From NCBI GenBank assembly GCA_039208045.1, contig JBCCRH010000190.1:1-10833 (forward strand): DNA of 10,833 bases. Reading direction: 5' to 3'. Positions 1 through 5,858 of the stretch are shown here, piece by piece; the stretch's first letter is position 1; the number at the start of each line of letters is the position of its first letter. A program made the translations under genes and the position numbers. Under the pieces are notes generated by a model that was not told the origin of the DNA, did not search any database, and saw nothing but the letters and a program-made list of their open reading frames with translations. The stretch is from JBCCRH01 sp039208045 (GTDB lineage Bacteria; Bacteroidota; Bacteroidia; Chitinophagales; Saprospiraceae).

Positions 1-1
1 A

Positions 2-265
2 CAAGAGGTCGATTACTACTTCGATTTGGAAGATGAGCTACTAGCTGGCCTGATGGTCTTCGCTAAAAAAGTAGCGAAAGGACTAAAAGCAGCGATTTCT
101 TGTAATCGGATAGGCGTTTCGGTTGTGGGGTTGGAAGTGCCGCATGCTCATGTGCATCTGATTCCCATCAATAATGTAAGAGATATGAGTTTTGCGAAAG
201 CGCCCCTCTCAATGAGTCAGGAAGAACTAGCGGAGGTAGCGGCAGCTATACGCGAGCATCTCTAG
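2..265 (+). CDS. HIT-family protein, 3' part (5' end outside window)
   Basis: The reading frame is open from base 2, so the gene is cut by the window edge and only its last 87 codons are present; a TTG at 26 is internal, not a start. The peptide contains PHAHVHLIPI, the histidine triad (H-x-H-x-H) of HIT nucleotide hydrolases and transferases, whose middle histidine attacks the alpha-phosphate of nucleotide substrates such as AMP-lysine or Ap4A. The segment before it (residues such as KKVAKGLKAAI and RIGVSVVGLEV) matches the helix and strand that precede the triad in Hint/HinT-type members, and the acidic C-terminal helix is usual. The protein is presumably cytosolic, but its exact substrate cannot be read from the sequence. 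It converges on ruvC; the space between them holds a hairpin interrupted by a MITE-like element. Confidence 0.85.
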   Translation, partial: QEVDYYFDLEDELLAGLMVFAKKVAKGLKAAISCNRIGVSVVGLEVPHAHVHLIPINNVRDMSFAKAPLSMSQEELAEVAAAIREHL

Positions 266-289
266 TGGAAAGAAGAAGAATTATCTACA

Positions 290-485
290 AAGCTACTTTG
301 CTGTTTAATGCAGTAAGTAACAGCCAAAGAATAACTTCTCGATTTATGGCTGGCTCTTTTGCTCTAATACTGCGTTGAAAAGCCTCGCCGATACTGGGCA
401 TCGTCTGCGTTTTTCGCCTTGTCTTAGAGCAAAATCCCCTTGCCAAAATGCGGAACTTATTCTCTGGCTGTTACTAAAGTGGCTT
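290..485 (+). terminator. Interrupted terminator-like hairpin (host of MITE copy A)
   Basis: The left arm AAGCTACTTTGCTG (290-303), loop TTTAATG (304-310) and start of the right arm CAGTAA (311-316) are separated from the rest of the right arm, AGTGGCTT (478-485), by MITE copy A plus one TAA duplication. Removing 317-477 restores a 14-pair stem (12 Watson-Crick and two G-U pairs) with a 7-nt loop, followed on the plus strand by the T-rich tail CTTATTTTTT (486-495). This is the layout of an intrinsic terminator for the HIT gene, and perhaps a bidirectional one for convergent ruvC. The ruvC stop codon lies in the T-rich tail. Terminator function is inferred; the pairing is seen. Confidence 0.6.
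317..474 (-). mobile_element. MITE-like element, copy A (158 bp, non-coding)
   Basis: The ends are imperfect inverted repeats: GTAACAGCCAAAGAATAA at 317 and, read outward from 474, GTAACAGCCAGAGAATAA. The internal arms repeat TTTTGCTCTAA and TTAGAGCAAAA, so the whole element can fold into one long imperfect hairpin. TAA flanks both sides (314-316 and 475-477), as expected of a 3-bp target duplication. No ORF of meaningful length lies inside. By eye it is the reverse complement of 9198-9356, with four substitutions and one single-base indel. TWA-type 3-bp duplications are typical of some IS5-family subgroups (IS427/IS1031), so an IS5-type transposase could mobilise it in trans; no such gene is in the window. 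Confidence 0.85.
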
Positions 486-486
486 C

Positions 487-1062
487 TTATTTTTTATCCT
501 TAGCAACTCGATTGGGATTGTCAGTGAGGTAGGAAGACCAGTCATTGTATCGTTTTTGCCCCGATAGGATACTGCCAGCTTGATAATAATGGCAAAGTGC
601 AGTAGCTAGGGCATCTGTAGCATCTAAATAATAGTCATCAAGTTTTACTCCAAGGGTATTGGTCAGCATGGCCGCTACCTGCTCTTTGGAGGCATTACCA
701 TTTCCTGTGATGGATTGCTTAATCTTTTTGGGGGAATACTCCGTAATTTCCACACCTTTCGTAATAGCTGCCGCAATAGCCACCCCCTGCGCACGCCCTA
801 GCTTGAGCATCGATTGTACATTTTTACCATAAAAAGGAGCTTCCACCGCCATTTCTTTAGGGTGGTAAATATCAATGATGGTCTGCAAGCGCTCAAAAAT
901 ACGCTTGAGCTTGAGCTGGTGCTCTTTGATCTTCTTTAAATGCACGACTCCCATCTCCAAAATGGAAAGTTGCTTACCTTGTACTTCGAGAATAGCATAA
1001 CCCATAACAGTAGTACCGGGATCAATACCCAAGAGCCGATAGGGCTTCACCTCCTTTTGCAT
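487..1062 (-). CDS. ruvC: Holliday junction endodeoxyribonuclease RuvC
   Basis: This 191-residue protein is the dimeric nuclease that resolves Holliday junctions after RuvAB branch migration, in the cytosol. The RNase H-like fold is recognisable: LGIDPGTTVMGYA with catalytic D14, VEAPFYGKN with E74, the segment around SPKKIKQSITGNGNASKEQV (110-129), and DATDALATALCH with D147 and D150. These give the complete four-carboxylate active site of RuvC. Length is slightly above the 173 residues of E. coli RuvC because of a polar C-terminal tail (about 165-191). The ATG at 1062 leaves eight residues before the first beta-strand, which suits the family. No ruvA or ruvB is adjacent, as is common in Bacteroidota. 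It converges on the HIT gene, and MITE copy A ends about 10 bp from its stop codon. Confidence 0.97.
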   Translation of the reverse strand: MQKEVKPYRLLGIDPGTTVMGYAILEVQGKQLSILEMGVVHLKKIKEHQLKLKRIFERLQTIIDIYHPKEMAVEAPFYGKNVQSMLKLGRAQGVAIAAAITKGVEITEYSPKKIKQSITGNGNASKEQVAAMLTNTLGVKLDDYYLDATDALATALCHYYQAGSILSGQKRYNDWSSYLTDNPNRVAKDKK

Positions 1063-1088
1063 ATAGTCGTTTTGGTCAATGTATGACT

Positions 1089-1119
1089 CAAAATAACCTC
1101 TTTTTGTTGTAAGTTCAAA
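1089..1119 (-). promoter_or_regulatory. Possible Bacteroidota-type promoter for ruvC
   Basis: On the minus strand, TTTG (1116-1119) is followed after 20 nt by TATTTTG (1089-1095), close to the Bacteroidota consensus of TTTG, about 19 nt, TAnnTTTG; the -7 box is one base short. It would start transcription about 20 nt before the ruvC ATG. The surrounding region (1100-1160) is very A/T-rich, so chance matches are likely. Confidence 0.25.
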
Positions 1120-1180
1120 AAAAAATAAAAAATTTGTTTTTATATTAAATATTTACAAACCCTACGAAAATCTAAAAAGT

Positions 1181-2179
1181 TTGAAGCATTCTTATAAAAG
1201 GATGTTAATTTTAATGACCAAAGGCACGTTTGTCGTCCTATTAGTGTTCCTGTTATGGAAGCAAATCGTGGGCCGTTCGGATGCAGCAAACCTTTGGGAA
1301 AACTTCACTGTGCAGTTCACGATAATCCAATTGCCCTGGATAGCTGGGGCGATTCTTCTAATGCCCCTCAACTGGGCCTTAGAAACTTTGAAATGGCGAA
1401 ATCTAGTTCTTCCCTTTGAGTCAATCAGTTTCTGGCGCGCTTATCGAGCAGTGCTGGCAGGCGCGAGTTTGGCCATCATTTCTCCGCAGCGAGTGGGCGA
1501 TTTGGGGGGGCGAATATTACTCGTATCACCTGCTCATCAAAGTAAAGCCGTTATGGCTACCTTGATCTGCAATTGGGCACAACTCTTGGTGCTCATTGTT
1601 ATGGGGATAGGAGGAGTGCTACTCATTATTCCAATACTGTTTGATTATCGAGCAGAGCTATATTGGAGTACGCTACTAGTAGGGCTACTAATTATTGGCG
1701 CATTGGGGAGTATGATCTACTGGCGGTCCCGTGTGGTGAAATATCTACTGGCTCGGTCTTTTTTTAAAAAATGGCCTCAGTTGACTCAACCACTTGAACT
1801 GTTGAGGGATTATAATAATAGGCAGATTGCACAAACCGTCCTTTGGGCGACGATGCGTTATCTGACCTATAGTCTACAGTACTATTGCTTGCTTCAATTT
1901 TTTGGCATTGCGCCACCAATAGTGGCAGCATTCGGAAGTATCGCAACGATATTTCTAGTACAGACCAGCATTCCGCTACCCGCATTAATAGGAGTGTTAG
2001 CAAGAGGAGAAATTGCCATTTTAATGTGGACCCAATATGGAGCAACAGCAATAGAAGCACTAAGTGCCAGCTATTTCTTGTTCATAATAAACTTAATTGT
2101 CCCCTCGTTAATGGGGATGGTTATCATTCTTAAACTAAACATTTTAAAGTCATTAGGTTATGAGAAAAAAAGTCATTAA
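1181..2179 (+). CDS. Flippase-like integral membrane protein (LPG synthase TM-domain / UPF0104 family)
   Basis: A polytopic inner-membrane protein of up to 332 residues with about eight hydrophobic segments (near 14-30, 51-68, 90-104, 123-150, 161-178, 215-235, 247-285 and 292-322). The motif SPQRVGDLGGR (101-111), after an amphipathic WALETLKWRNLV segment, matches the conserved P-x-R-x-G-[ED] region of the family that includes the transmembrane part of MprF, YbhN and AglD. Members are tied to lipid flipping or lipid-linked sugar transfer; the substrate here is unknown. There is no soluble lysyl-transferase domain, so it is not a full LPG synthase. The start is uncertain: TTG at 1181 gives a positively charged N-terminus like that of homologues, but ATG at 1202 is a good alternative. 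Its end overlaps the DUF3108 gene by 20 bp, suggesting translational coupling. Confidence 0.8.
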   Translation: MKHSYKRMLILMTKGTFVVLLVFLLWKQIVGRSDAANLWENFTVQFTIIQLPWIAGAILLMPLNWALETLKWRNLVLPFESISFWRAYRAVLAGASLAIISPQRVGDLGGRILLVSPAHQSKAVMATLICNWAQLLVLIVMGIGGVLLIIPILFDYRAELYWSTLLVGLLIIGALGSMIYWRSRVVKYLLARSFFKKWPQLTQPLELLRDYNNRQIAQTVLWATMRYLTYSLQYYCLLQFFGIAPPIVAAFGSIATIFLVQTSIPLPALIGVLARGEIAILMWTQYGATAIEALSASYFLFIINLIVPSLMGMVIILKLNILKSLGYEKKSH

Positions 2180-3029
2180 GACGGGGTTCTTTTTTGCTTT
2201 CTTGACCATGCTCATGGCTTTCAGCTACCCCATTGAGTCAACCTTGTTTGAGCCTCTCATCCCTGCTCAATTAATAGATGTTGAACCATGCTATGTTGAA
2301 AACAACGCATTTCAAGACGGAGAAGAAATAACGTATAAGTTATATTACAACTGGAACTTTATCTGGCTGGCAGCTGGTGAAGTTACCTTCCGAGTAGAAG
2401 ATTTGGGTGATAAGCTCCACCTTTCGGCCTACGGCCGCACCTACAAATCGTACGAGTGGTTCTTCAAAGTAAGGGATAACTACGACACCTATGTTGATAA
2501 AGAGACCTTGCTACCCATCGAATCGGTACGTGATATCAACGAAGGTAAGTATACGCTCTACGATAAAGTAATGTTTGAGCAAGACCAAAACCTTGCGAAA
2601 TCCCTACGTGGTAGGAGCAAAGAAACGGCCAAGCTTTCCGAGTATAGAGTAGATGCCTGTATGCACGATATCCTATCAATTGTATACTTCACCAGAAATC
2701 TAAATTTTGATGGTATGGAAACGGGCAAGCGGATTCCAATCAAAATTTTTATGGATGAAGAGGTGTGGCCACTGCAAGTAGCTTACAAAGGAAAACATGA
2801 GCGTAAAAAGATCAAGGGAAATGGTCGCTGGAATACCATTAAGTTTAGCCCAGAGGTAATATCTGGCCAAGTATTTAACGAAGGTACTGAAATGAACGTA
2901 TGGGCATCCGCAGATGAAAATAAAATTCCATTATTGATCGAATCACCTGTTTCGGTAGGTTCTGTGAAGGCAGTTTTGAAAAGCTATAAAGGCTTGAAGT
3001 ACGAACAGACTTCAAAAGTGAAAAAATAA
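2160..3029 (+). CDS. DUF3108 domain envelope protein
   Basis: A 289-residue protein with an N-terminal export signal or anchor (KK followed by a hydrophobic stretch, residues 8-23) and a mature part likely in the periplasm or outer envelope. The family pattern is seen in FQDGEEITYKLYYNWNFIWL (51-70) followed by AAGEVTFRVED, and in DILSIVYFTRN (170-180); both match the conserved blocks of DUF3108 proteins, which are predicted beta-rich. No lipobox cysteine is evident; C44 and C167 are the only mature cysteines and could form a disulfide. The biochemical role of the family is not established. The ATG lies inside the end of the flippase-like gene in another frame, so the two are probably co-translated and may work in the same envelope-lipid or export process. 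A REP-like palindrome pair follows within 12 bp of the stop. Confidence 0.82.
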   Translation: MRKKVIKTGFFFAFLTMLMAFSYPIESTLFEPLIPAQLIDVEPCYVENNAFQDGEEITYKLYYNWNFIWLAAGEVTFRVEDLGDKLHLSAYGRTYKSYEWFFKVRDNYDTYVDKETLLPIESVRDINEGKYTLYDKVMFEQDQNLAKSLRGRSKETAKLSEYRVDACMHDILSIVYFTRNLNFDGMETGKRIPIKIFMDEEVWPLQVAYKGKHERKKIKGNGRWNTIKFSPEVISGQVFNEGTEMNVWASADENKIPLLIESPVSVGSVKAVLKSYKGLKYEQTSKVKK

Positions 3030-3040
3030 GCTTTAGGGCC

Positions 3041-3123
3041 ACGCGGATTATAAATCCACTGAGCGCGGGCCTAGCTTTACGGAAAAAAGCCTAGCACGCG
3101 CCCAGCGGATTTGCAATCCGCTG
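3041..3123. repeat. REP-like inverted palindrome pair (BIME-like)
   Basis: Two short palindromes face each other. The second is perfect: CAGCGGATT and AATCCGCTG around the 3-nt loop TGC (3103-3123). The first is imperfect: GCGGATT, loop ATA, AATCCACTG (3043-3061). The sequences inside are also related: the reverse complement of the right half (palindrome plus GGCGCGTGCTAGGC) aligns with the left half over about 33 bp with few mismatches, so this is a head-to-head REP and inverted-REP unit. A degraded copy lies near 5706-5760. Such units are usually moved by IS200-like REP-associated tyrosine transposases (RAYT). Here it separates the DUF3108 and DUF4230 genes and may also protect or end the upstream transcript. 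Confidence 0.7.
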
Positions 3124-3168
3124 TAGTGTATTAAATAAATTTTAAACAAGCAAAATAGAATAAAATTG

Positions 3169-3209
3169 GAAGGGCTGCTTATCCGTATCAGGCGGGAAGT
3201 TAGCCCTTC
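3169..3209 (+). other. Leader hairpin upstream of DUF4230 gene
   Basis: GAAGGGCT (3169-3176) and AGCCCTTC (3202-3209) form an 8-bp stem around a 25-nt loop. No T-run follows, so it is not a standard intrinsic terminator. A perfect 12-bp palindrome, AACTCATGAGTT (3219-3230), directly abuts the ATG at 3231. Either could affect translation or bind a regulator; no function is known. No clear promoter was found between 3124 and 3168. Confidence 0.35.
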
Positions 3210-3230
3210 TTAGGTTTAAACTCATGAGTT

Positions 3231-3851
3231 ATGGCAAAACGAACGATTTGGATAGTAGGTCTTATAGTAGCATTTGGGCTAGGGAGCTTTGTGGCAGCTC
3301 AGTATTTCTATAAAAAGAAAGAAGAAGTAACCAATGCGCAGGCAACGGTCTTACTAAAGCAGGTGGAGCAAGTCTGCAAATTGGTGACCGTAGAGGGCAG
3401 CTTCACTGAAATTTATAACGAAGAAAATATTCGCGCATTTACCATTTATATGCCTCTGCCAAGTGTATGGCGCTTTTCCAAAGAAGCCATCCTACAGGTA
3501 GAGGGAAAAGTATTAGTGGGCTATGATATGAAAAATATAAAGATCGAAGCAGATAGCGCTCAGAAGGTATTGCGCTTGTCCAATATTCCAGAGCCAGAAA
3601 TCTTATCGATCGATCATGAGATCGCTTACCGCAATATCGAAGAGAGTTTTTTCAACAGCTTTACCGCAAAAGACTATACCAACCTGAATAAAAATGCAAA
3701 AGGCGTACTTCGCGAGAAGGCAGAGGAGAGTGGACTATTAGAGGAAGCTGCCGCCCAAGGCAATCAAATCATTGATGTCATTCGCTACATGGCAAAAGGA
3801 GCAGGGTGGACAGTAGAGTATGAGCAAGCACCTAAGACCTATCTCAATTAG
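3231..3851 (+). CDS. DUF4230 domain membrane-anchored protein
   Basis: A 206-residue protein with one N-terminal membrane segment (about residues 5-25, IWIVGLIVAFGLGSFVAAQ), then a charged stalk (KKKEE) and a soluble domain. The core LLKQVEQVCKLVTVEGSFTE (41-60) and the block beginning SKEAILQVEGKVLVGYDM, followed by alternating hydrophobic strands and a C-terminal helical region (about 150-195), are the usual pattern of DUF4230 proteins, common and uncharacterised in Bacteroidota. The soluble part probably faces the periplasm, given the lysines just after the membrane segment only weakly oppose this. The ATG at 3231 is clear from the hydrophobic N-terminus that follows. The stop codon directly touches the stop codon of the opposite-strand gene, leaving no room for a terminator between them. 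Confidence 0.8.
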   Translation: MAKRTIWIVGLIVAFGLGSFVAAQYFYKKKEEVTNAQATVLLKQVEQVCKLVTVEGSFTEIYNEENIRAFTIYMPLPSVWRFSKEAILQVEGKVLVGYDMKNIKIEADSAQKVLRLSNIPEPEILSIDHEIAYRNIEESFFNSFTAKDYTNLNKNAKGVLREKAEESGLLEEAAAQGNQIIDVIRYMAKGAGWTVEYEQAPKTYLN

Positions 3852-5312
3852 CTATTCCGTAGGTAATGTGTACAAATAATAATTTTCATTCTTCAAGCTG
3901 AAACCATCGAAGCTCTGCCAGAGCTGCACATTGGGATAGCGCTGCGGGTCGAGTCCTTCATAGGATAGGATAATAATACCCCGTACTTTTTTGAATTGTC
4001 CAAAAAGCTTTAGCTCCACTTCTGGCGGAATGTAGATGCGCTCTGTCCACTTGAAGTAGGAGAAAGGATCACCATCTGGTAAGGCATAAAAATTACGTCC
4101 TGCATAGCCTACTACTGGCGTCGCTGCAAATTTGTTAATTACTACTACGGGCACTTCAGGCGGCACTTTCTCTGCGATAAACGCGCCTGTTGCTTTGGCA
4201 TTAGTAAACGGGAAAAAGAATTCTTTTTCAACGGCACGTCCTGTATAAATCAATTGGAAAAGCAGAAAACTAGCCAGAATCACTCGCTGATCCCACAACA
4301 GCTTAGGCCGGTGGTCATACCACAAATGCAGGCAAAACACAAAGTATAAAAACAGCATGCCCCACTGCCGCACGCCTCCCGCATAAAAGCCTGCCGAAAA
4401 GAGAAAGAAGATAAGCGTAAAAAAGATAAAGCTGATCCACACCGCCCGCACCCGCCAAAAAAAGTACATCACTAATAGCAGCACCACAGCGCTCAAGCCC
4501 AGCCCCAGACTACTCACGCCAAACGCATTCGTATCAGGCACCACTCCCAACCAAAAGGTATTGACAAAATTCCCCTGAAAAGCCGTACGCACCACATCCG
4601 CCGCAAAAGGCTCCACAAAAGCCGCCTGTAGATTCCGCCCCTCGGTATACGGGAAAATCGTAAGTAAAAAGACCAAGCCCCCCAGCACCGCCCCACCTCC
4701 ACAAACGAGCAAAGCCCGATCGCTCCACACCTTCCGCCACCCCAGCTCCACCCATTTTTGCGCAAGCAGATACACCCCAAAAGCAGCTACCATGAGCGTG
4801 CTGTACACCTCCACCTGGCAAAGCAAAAAGAGCAAGATAGCTACTGGCCATGGCTTTTGACGAAAGTCAGCTATACGTTCTACGAGCATAAAGCCCAGCA
4901 GCAGCACCAGCACATACCCCCGGTTGACTAAGCCATACTCGAAAAAGATAAAATAGCTAAACAGCAAGGAAAGCTTTAGCCAAATGGGGTAGCGTAAGCG
5001 AAAGAGCAGCCAATAAAAAGCCGCTACCGCCAACATGAAGTGCCCCACCTGGAGAATAGTCGCCTGATCAAAAGCTGGGAAGAGGTGGTAGACATACGTC
5101 CAGCATTTCACATAGATATACCATAGGGCAGGGTGCCCCTCAAAATAGAGGTTGCCGAACAGCTCCAACCATCCCATATCGCGGCCCATCATCCACACTT
5201 GCCATTCGTCTTTCCACAGCTCGTGGTAGGTGAATTTAAAATAACCAAACACCAGCACAAATAGCCCAAAAAATAGCTGTAACCCTCTTGTTTTCCACCA
5301 ATTTGCCTGCAT
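3852..5312 (-). CDS. Polytopic membrane protein, probable GT-C-type glycosyltransferase
   Basis: A 486-residue integral membrane protein with about ten or more hydrophobic segments. Just after the first helix (11-27) lies KDEWQVW with D35-E36, followed by EGHPALWY (58-65). An Asp-Glu pair in the first outer loop and a nearby G-H-P-x-L motif are the pattern of GT-C fold transferases (ArnT/PMT-like, GT39/GT83), which move sugars from polyprenyl-phosphate donors on the outer face of the inner membrane. The C-terminal part (about 395-486) looks soluble. Acceptor and sugar are unknown. The frame is open to 5405, but the ATG at 5312 is preferred: it places a short basic N-terminus (WWKTRG) before the first helix and avoids overlap with the divergent rhodanese gene. 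No other glycan genes are nearby. Codon use is more GC-rich than in neighbouring genes (4430-4850). Confidence 0.65.
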   Translation of the reverse strand: MQANWWKTRGLQLFFGLFVLVFGYFKFTYHELWKDEWQVWMMGRDMGWLELFGNLYFEGHPALWYIYVKCWTYVYHLFPAFDQATILQVGHFMLAVAAFYWLLFRLRYPIWLKLSLLFSYFIFFEYGLVNRGYVLVLLLGFMLVERIADFRQKPWPVAILLFLLCQVEVYSTLMVAAFGVYLLAQKWVELGWRKVWSDRALLVCGGGAVLGGLVFLLTIFPYTEGRNLQAAFVEPFAADVVRTAFQGNFVNTFWLGVVPDTNAFGVSSLGLGLSAVVLLLVMYFFWRVRAVWISFIFFTLIFFLFSAGFYAGGVRQWGMLFLYFVFCLHLWYDHRPKLLWDQRVILASFLLFQLIYTGRAVEKEFFFPFTNAKATGAFIAEKVPPEVPVVVINKFAATPVVGYAGRNFYALPDGDPFSYFKWTERIYIPPEVELKLFGQFKKVRGIIILSYEGLDPQRYPNVQLWQSFDGFSLKNENYYLYTLPTE

Positions 5313-5372
5313 CAACTCGTTGATTTGCCCTAAAGATAGCCACAAGCGAGAACATCCTTTTTGCCTTAGTGT

Positions 5373-5380
5373 TATTTTTG
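5373..5380 (+). promoter_or_regulatory. Possible -7 box for rhodanese gene
   Basis: TATTTTTG fits the Bacteroidota -7 consensus TAnnTTTG exactly, but no TTTG lies at the expected upstream distance (GAAC is there instead). Transcription would begin at about 5384-5387, on top of the paired ATGATG start codons at 5382-5387, implying a leaderless or near-leaderless transcript. Support is limited to this one box. Confidence 0.3.
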
Positions 5381-5381
5381 C

Positions 5382-5690
5382 ATGATGCCCAGCAAATTTC
5401 AACAAATCACGCTACCAAGCCTACAAGAATGGATCGACCAAGGCGTCGATTTCGAACTGATTGACGTGCGCGAAGCATCGGAGCATCAAGCTTTTAATAT
5501 CGGGGGGCGCCTCATCCCCCTAGGTACCATCATGCAGCATACCGATACGCTACCGGAAGGGAAGCCCATTGTGGTGTACTGTAAGCGGGGCATTCGTAGC
5601 CAAATCGCCATCCAGCGCTGGGCCCAGCGCGTTGAGTTAGACTTTTATAATCTTCAAGGAGGGATTTATTCGGAGTTGAGGAAGCAGTAA
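5382..5690 (+). CDS. Single-domain rhodanese-like sulfurtransferase
   Basis: A 102-residue single-domain rhodanese, comparable in size to GlpE and PspE. Seen motifs are ELIDVREASEHQAFNIGG (25-42, the CH2A-type D-V-R-E block) and the active-site loop VVYCKRGIRS (64-73) with catalytic C67, which carries the persulfide; R72-S73 complete the C-x4-R-S loop. It ends with the usual NLQGGI segment. No signal peptide is present, so it is cytosolic. It probably transfers sulfane sulfur to cyanide or thiol acceptors in vitro; the physiological acceptor is unknown. Start could be ATG 5382 or the adjacent ATG 5385. It diverges from the GT-C-like gene and is followed by a degraded REP-like sequence, so it is probably monocistronic. 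Confidence 0.92.
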   Translation: MMPSKFQQITLPSLQEWIDQGVDFELIDVREASEHQAFNIGGRLIPLGTIMQHTDTLPEGKPIVVYCKRGIRSQIAIQRWAQRVELDFYNLQGGIYSELRKQ

Positions 5691-5705
5691 GCGACTTTTA
5701 CACAC

Positions 5706-5760
5706 AGCGCGTGCCTGGCCTTTTTTAGCGTAACCCGTGCTTCGCAGATTTACAATCTGT
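5706..5760 (-). repeat. Degraded third copy of the REP-like unit
   Basis: AGCGCGTGCCTGGCC then TTTTTT and GCGTAA (5706-5733) align with the reverse complement of the middle of the 3041-3123 unit (GGCGCGTGCTAGGC, TTTTTT, CCGTAA). A palindrome follows, GCAGATT and AATCTGT around loop TAC (5744-5760), at the place of the first palindrome. About five bases of the middle are missing, and the outer palindrome is absent. It lies between the rhodanese and first POT gene, opposite in orientation to the 3041 unit. Confidence 0.55.
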
Positions 5761-5858
5761 AAGGCTCCTGACCAAGGCCTTGCAAAATAATGAATCGCAT
5801 TCTTACCAGAGATCGGTCAAAATGTCCTAATTTAGGCCTTAAACACAAAACAAAAAAC

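Noticed and set aside
1764..2133. Alternative frames on both strands inside the flippase-like gene
   Set aside because: Out of frame with a well-supported membrane protein and without recognisable domains.
4514..4851. Two same-strand reading frames rich in Gly, Trp and Cys within the GT-C-like gene
   Set aside because: They are shadows produced by a G-rich coding strand; their peptides are low-complexity and match no family.
5313..5405. N-terminal 31-residue extension of the GT-C-like protein
   Set aside because: It would overlap the divergent rhodanese gene and its possible -7 box, has no membrane character, and the ATG at 5312 gives a normal basic N-terminus before helix 1.
5790..5858. 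N-terminal 23-residue extension of the first POT protein
   Set aside because: It is polar, basic and unlike POT N-termini, and the ATG at 5859 follows an A-rich stretch typical of starts in this group.
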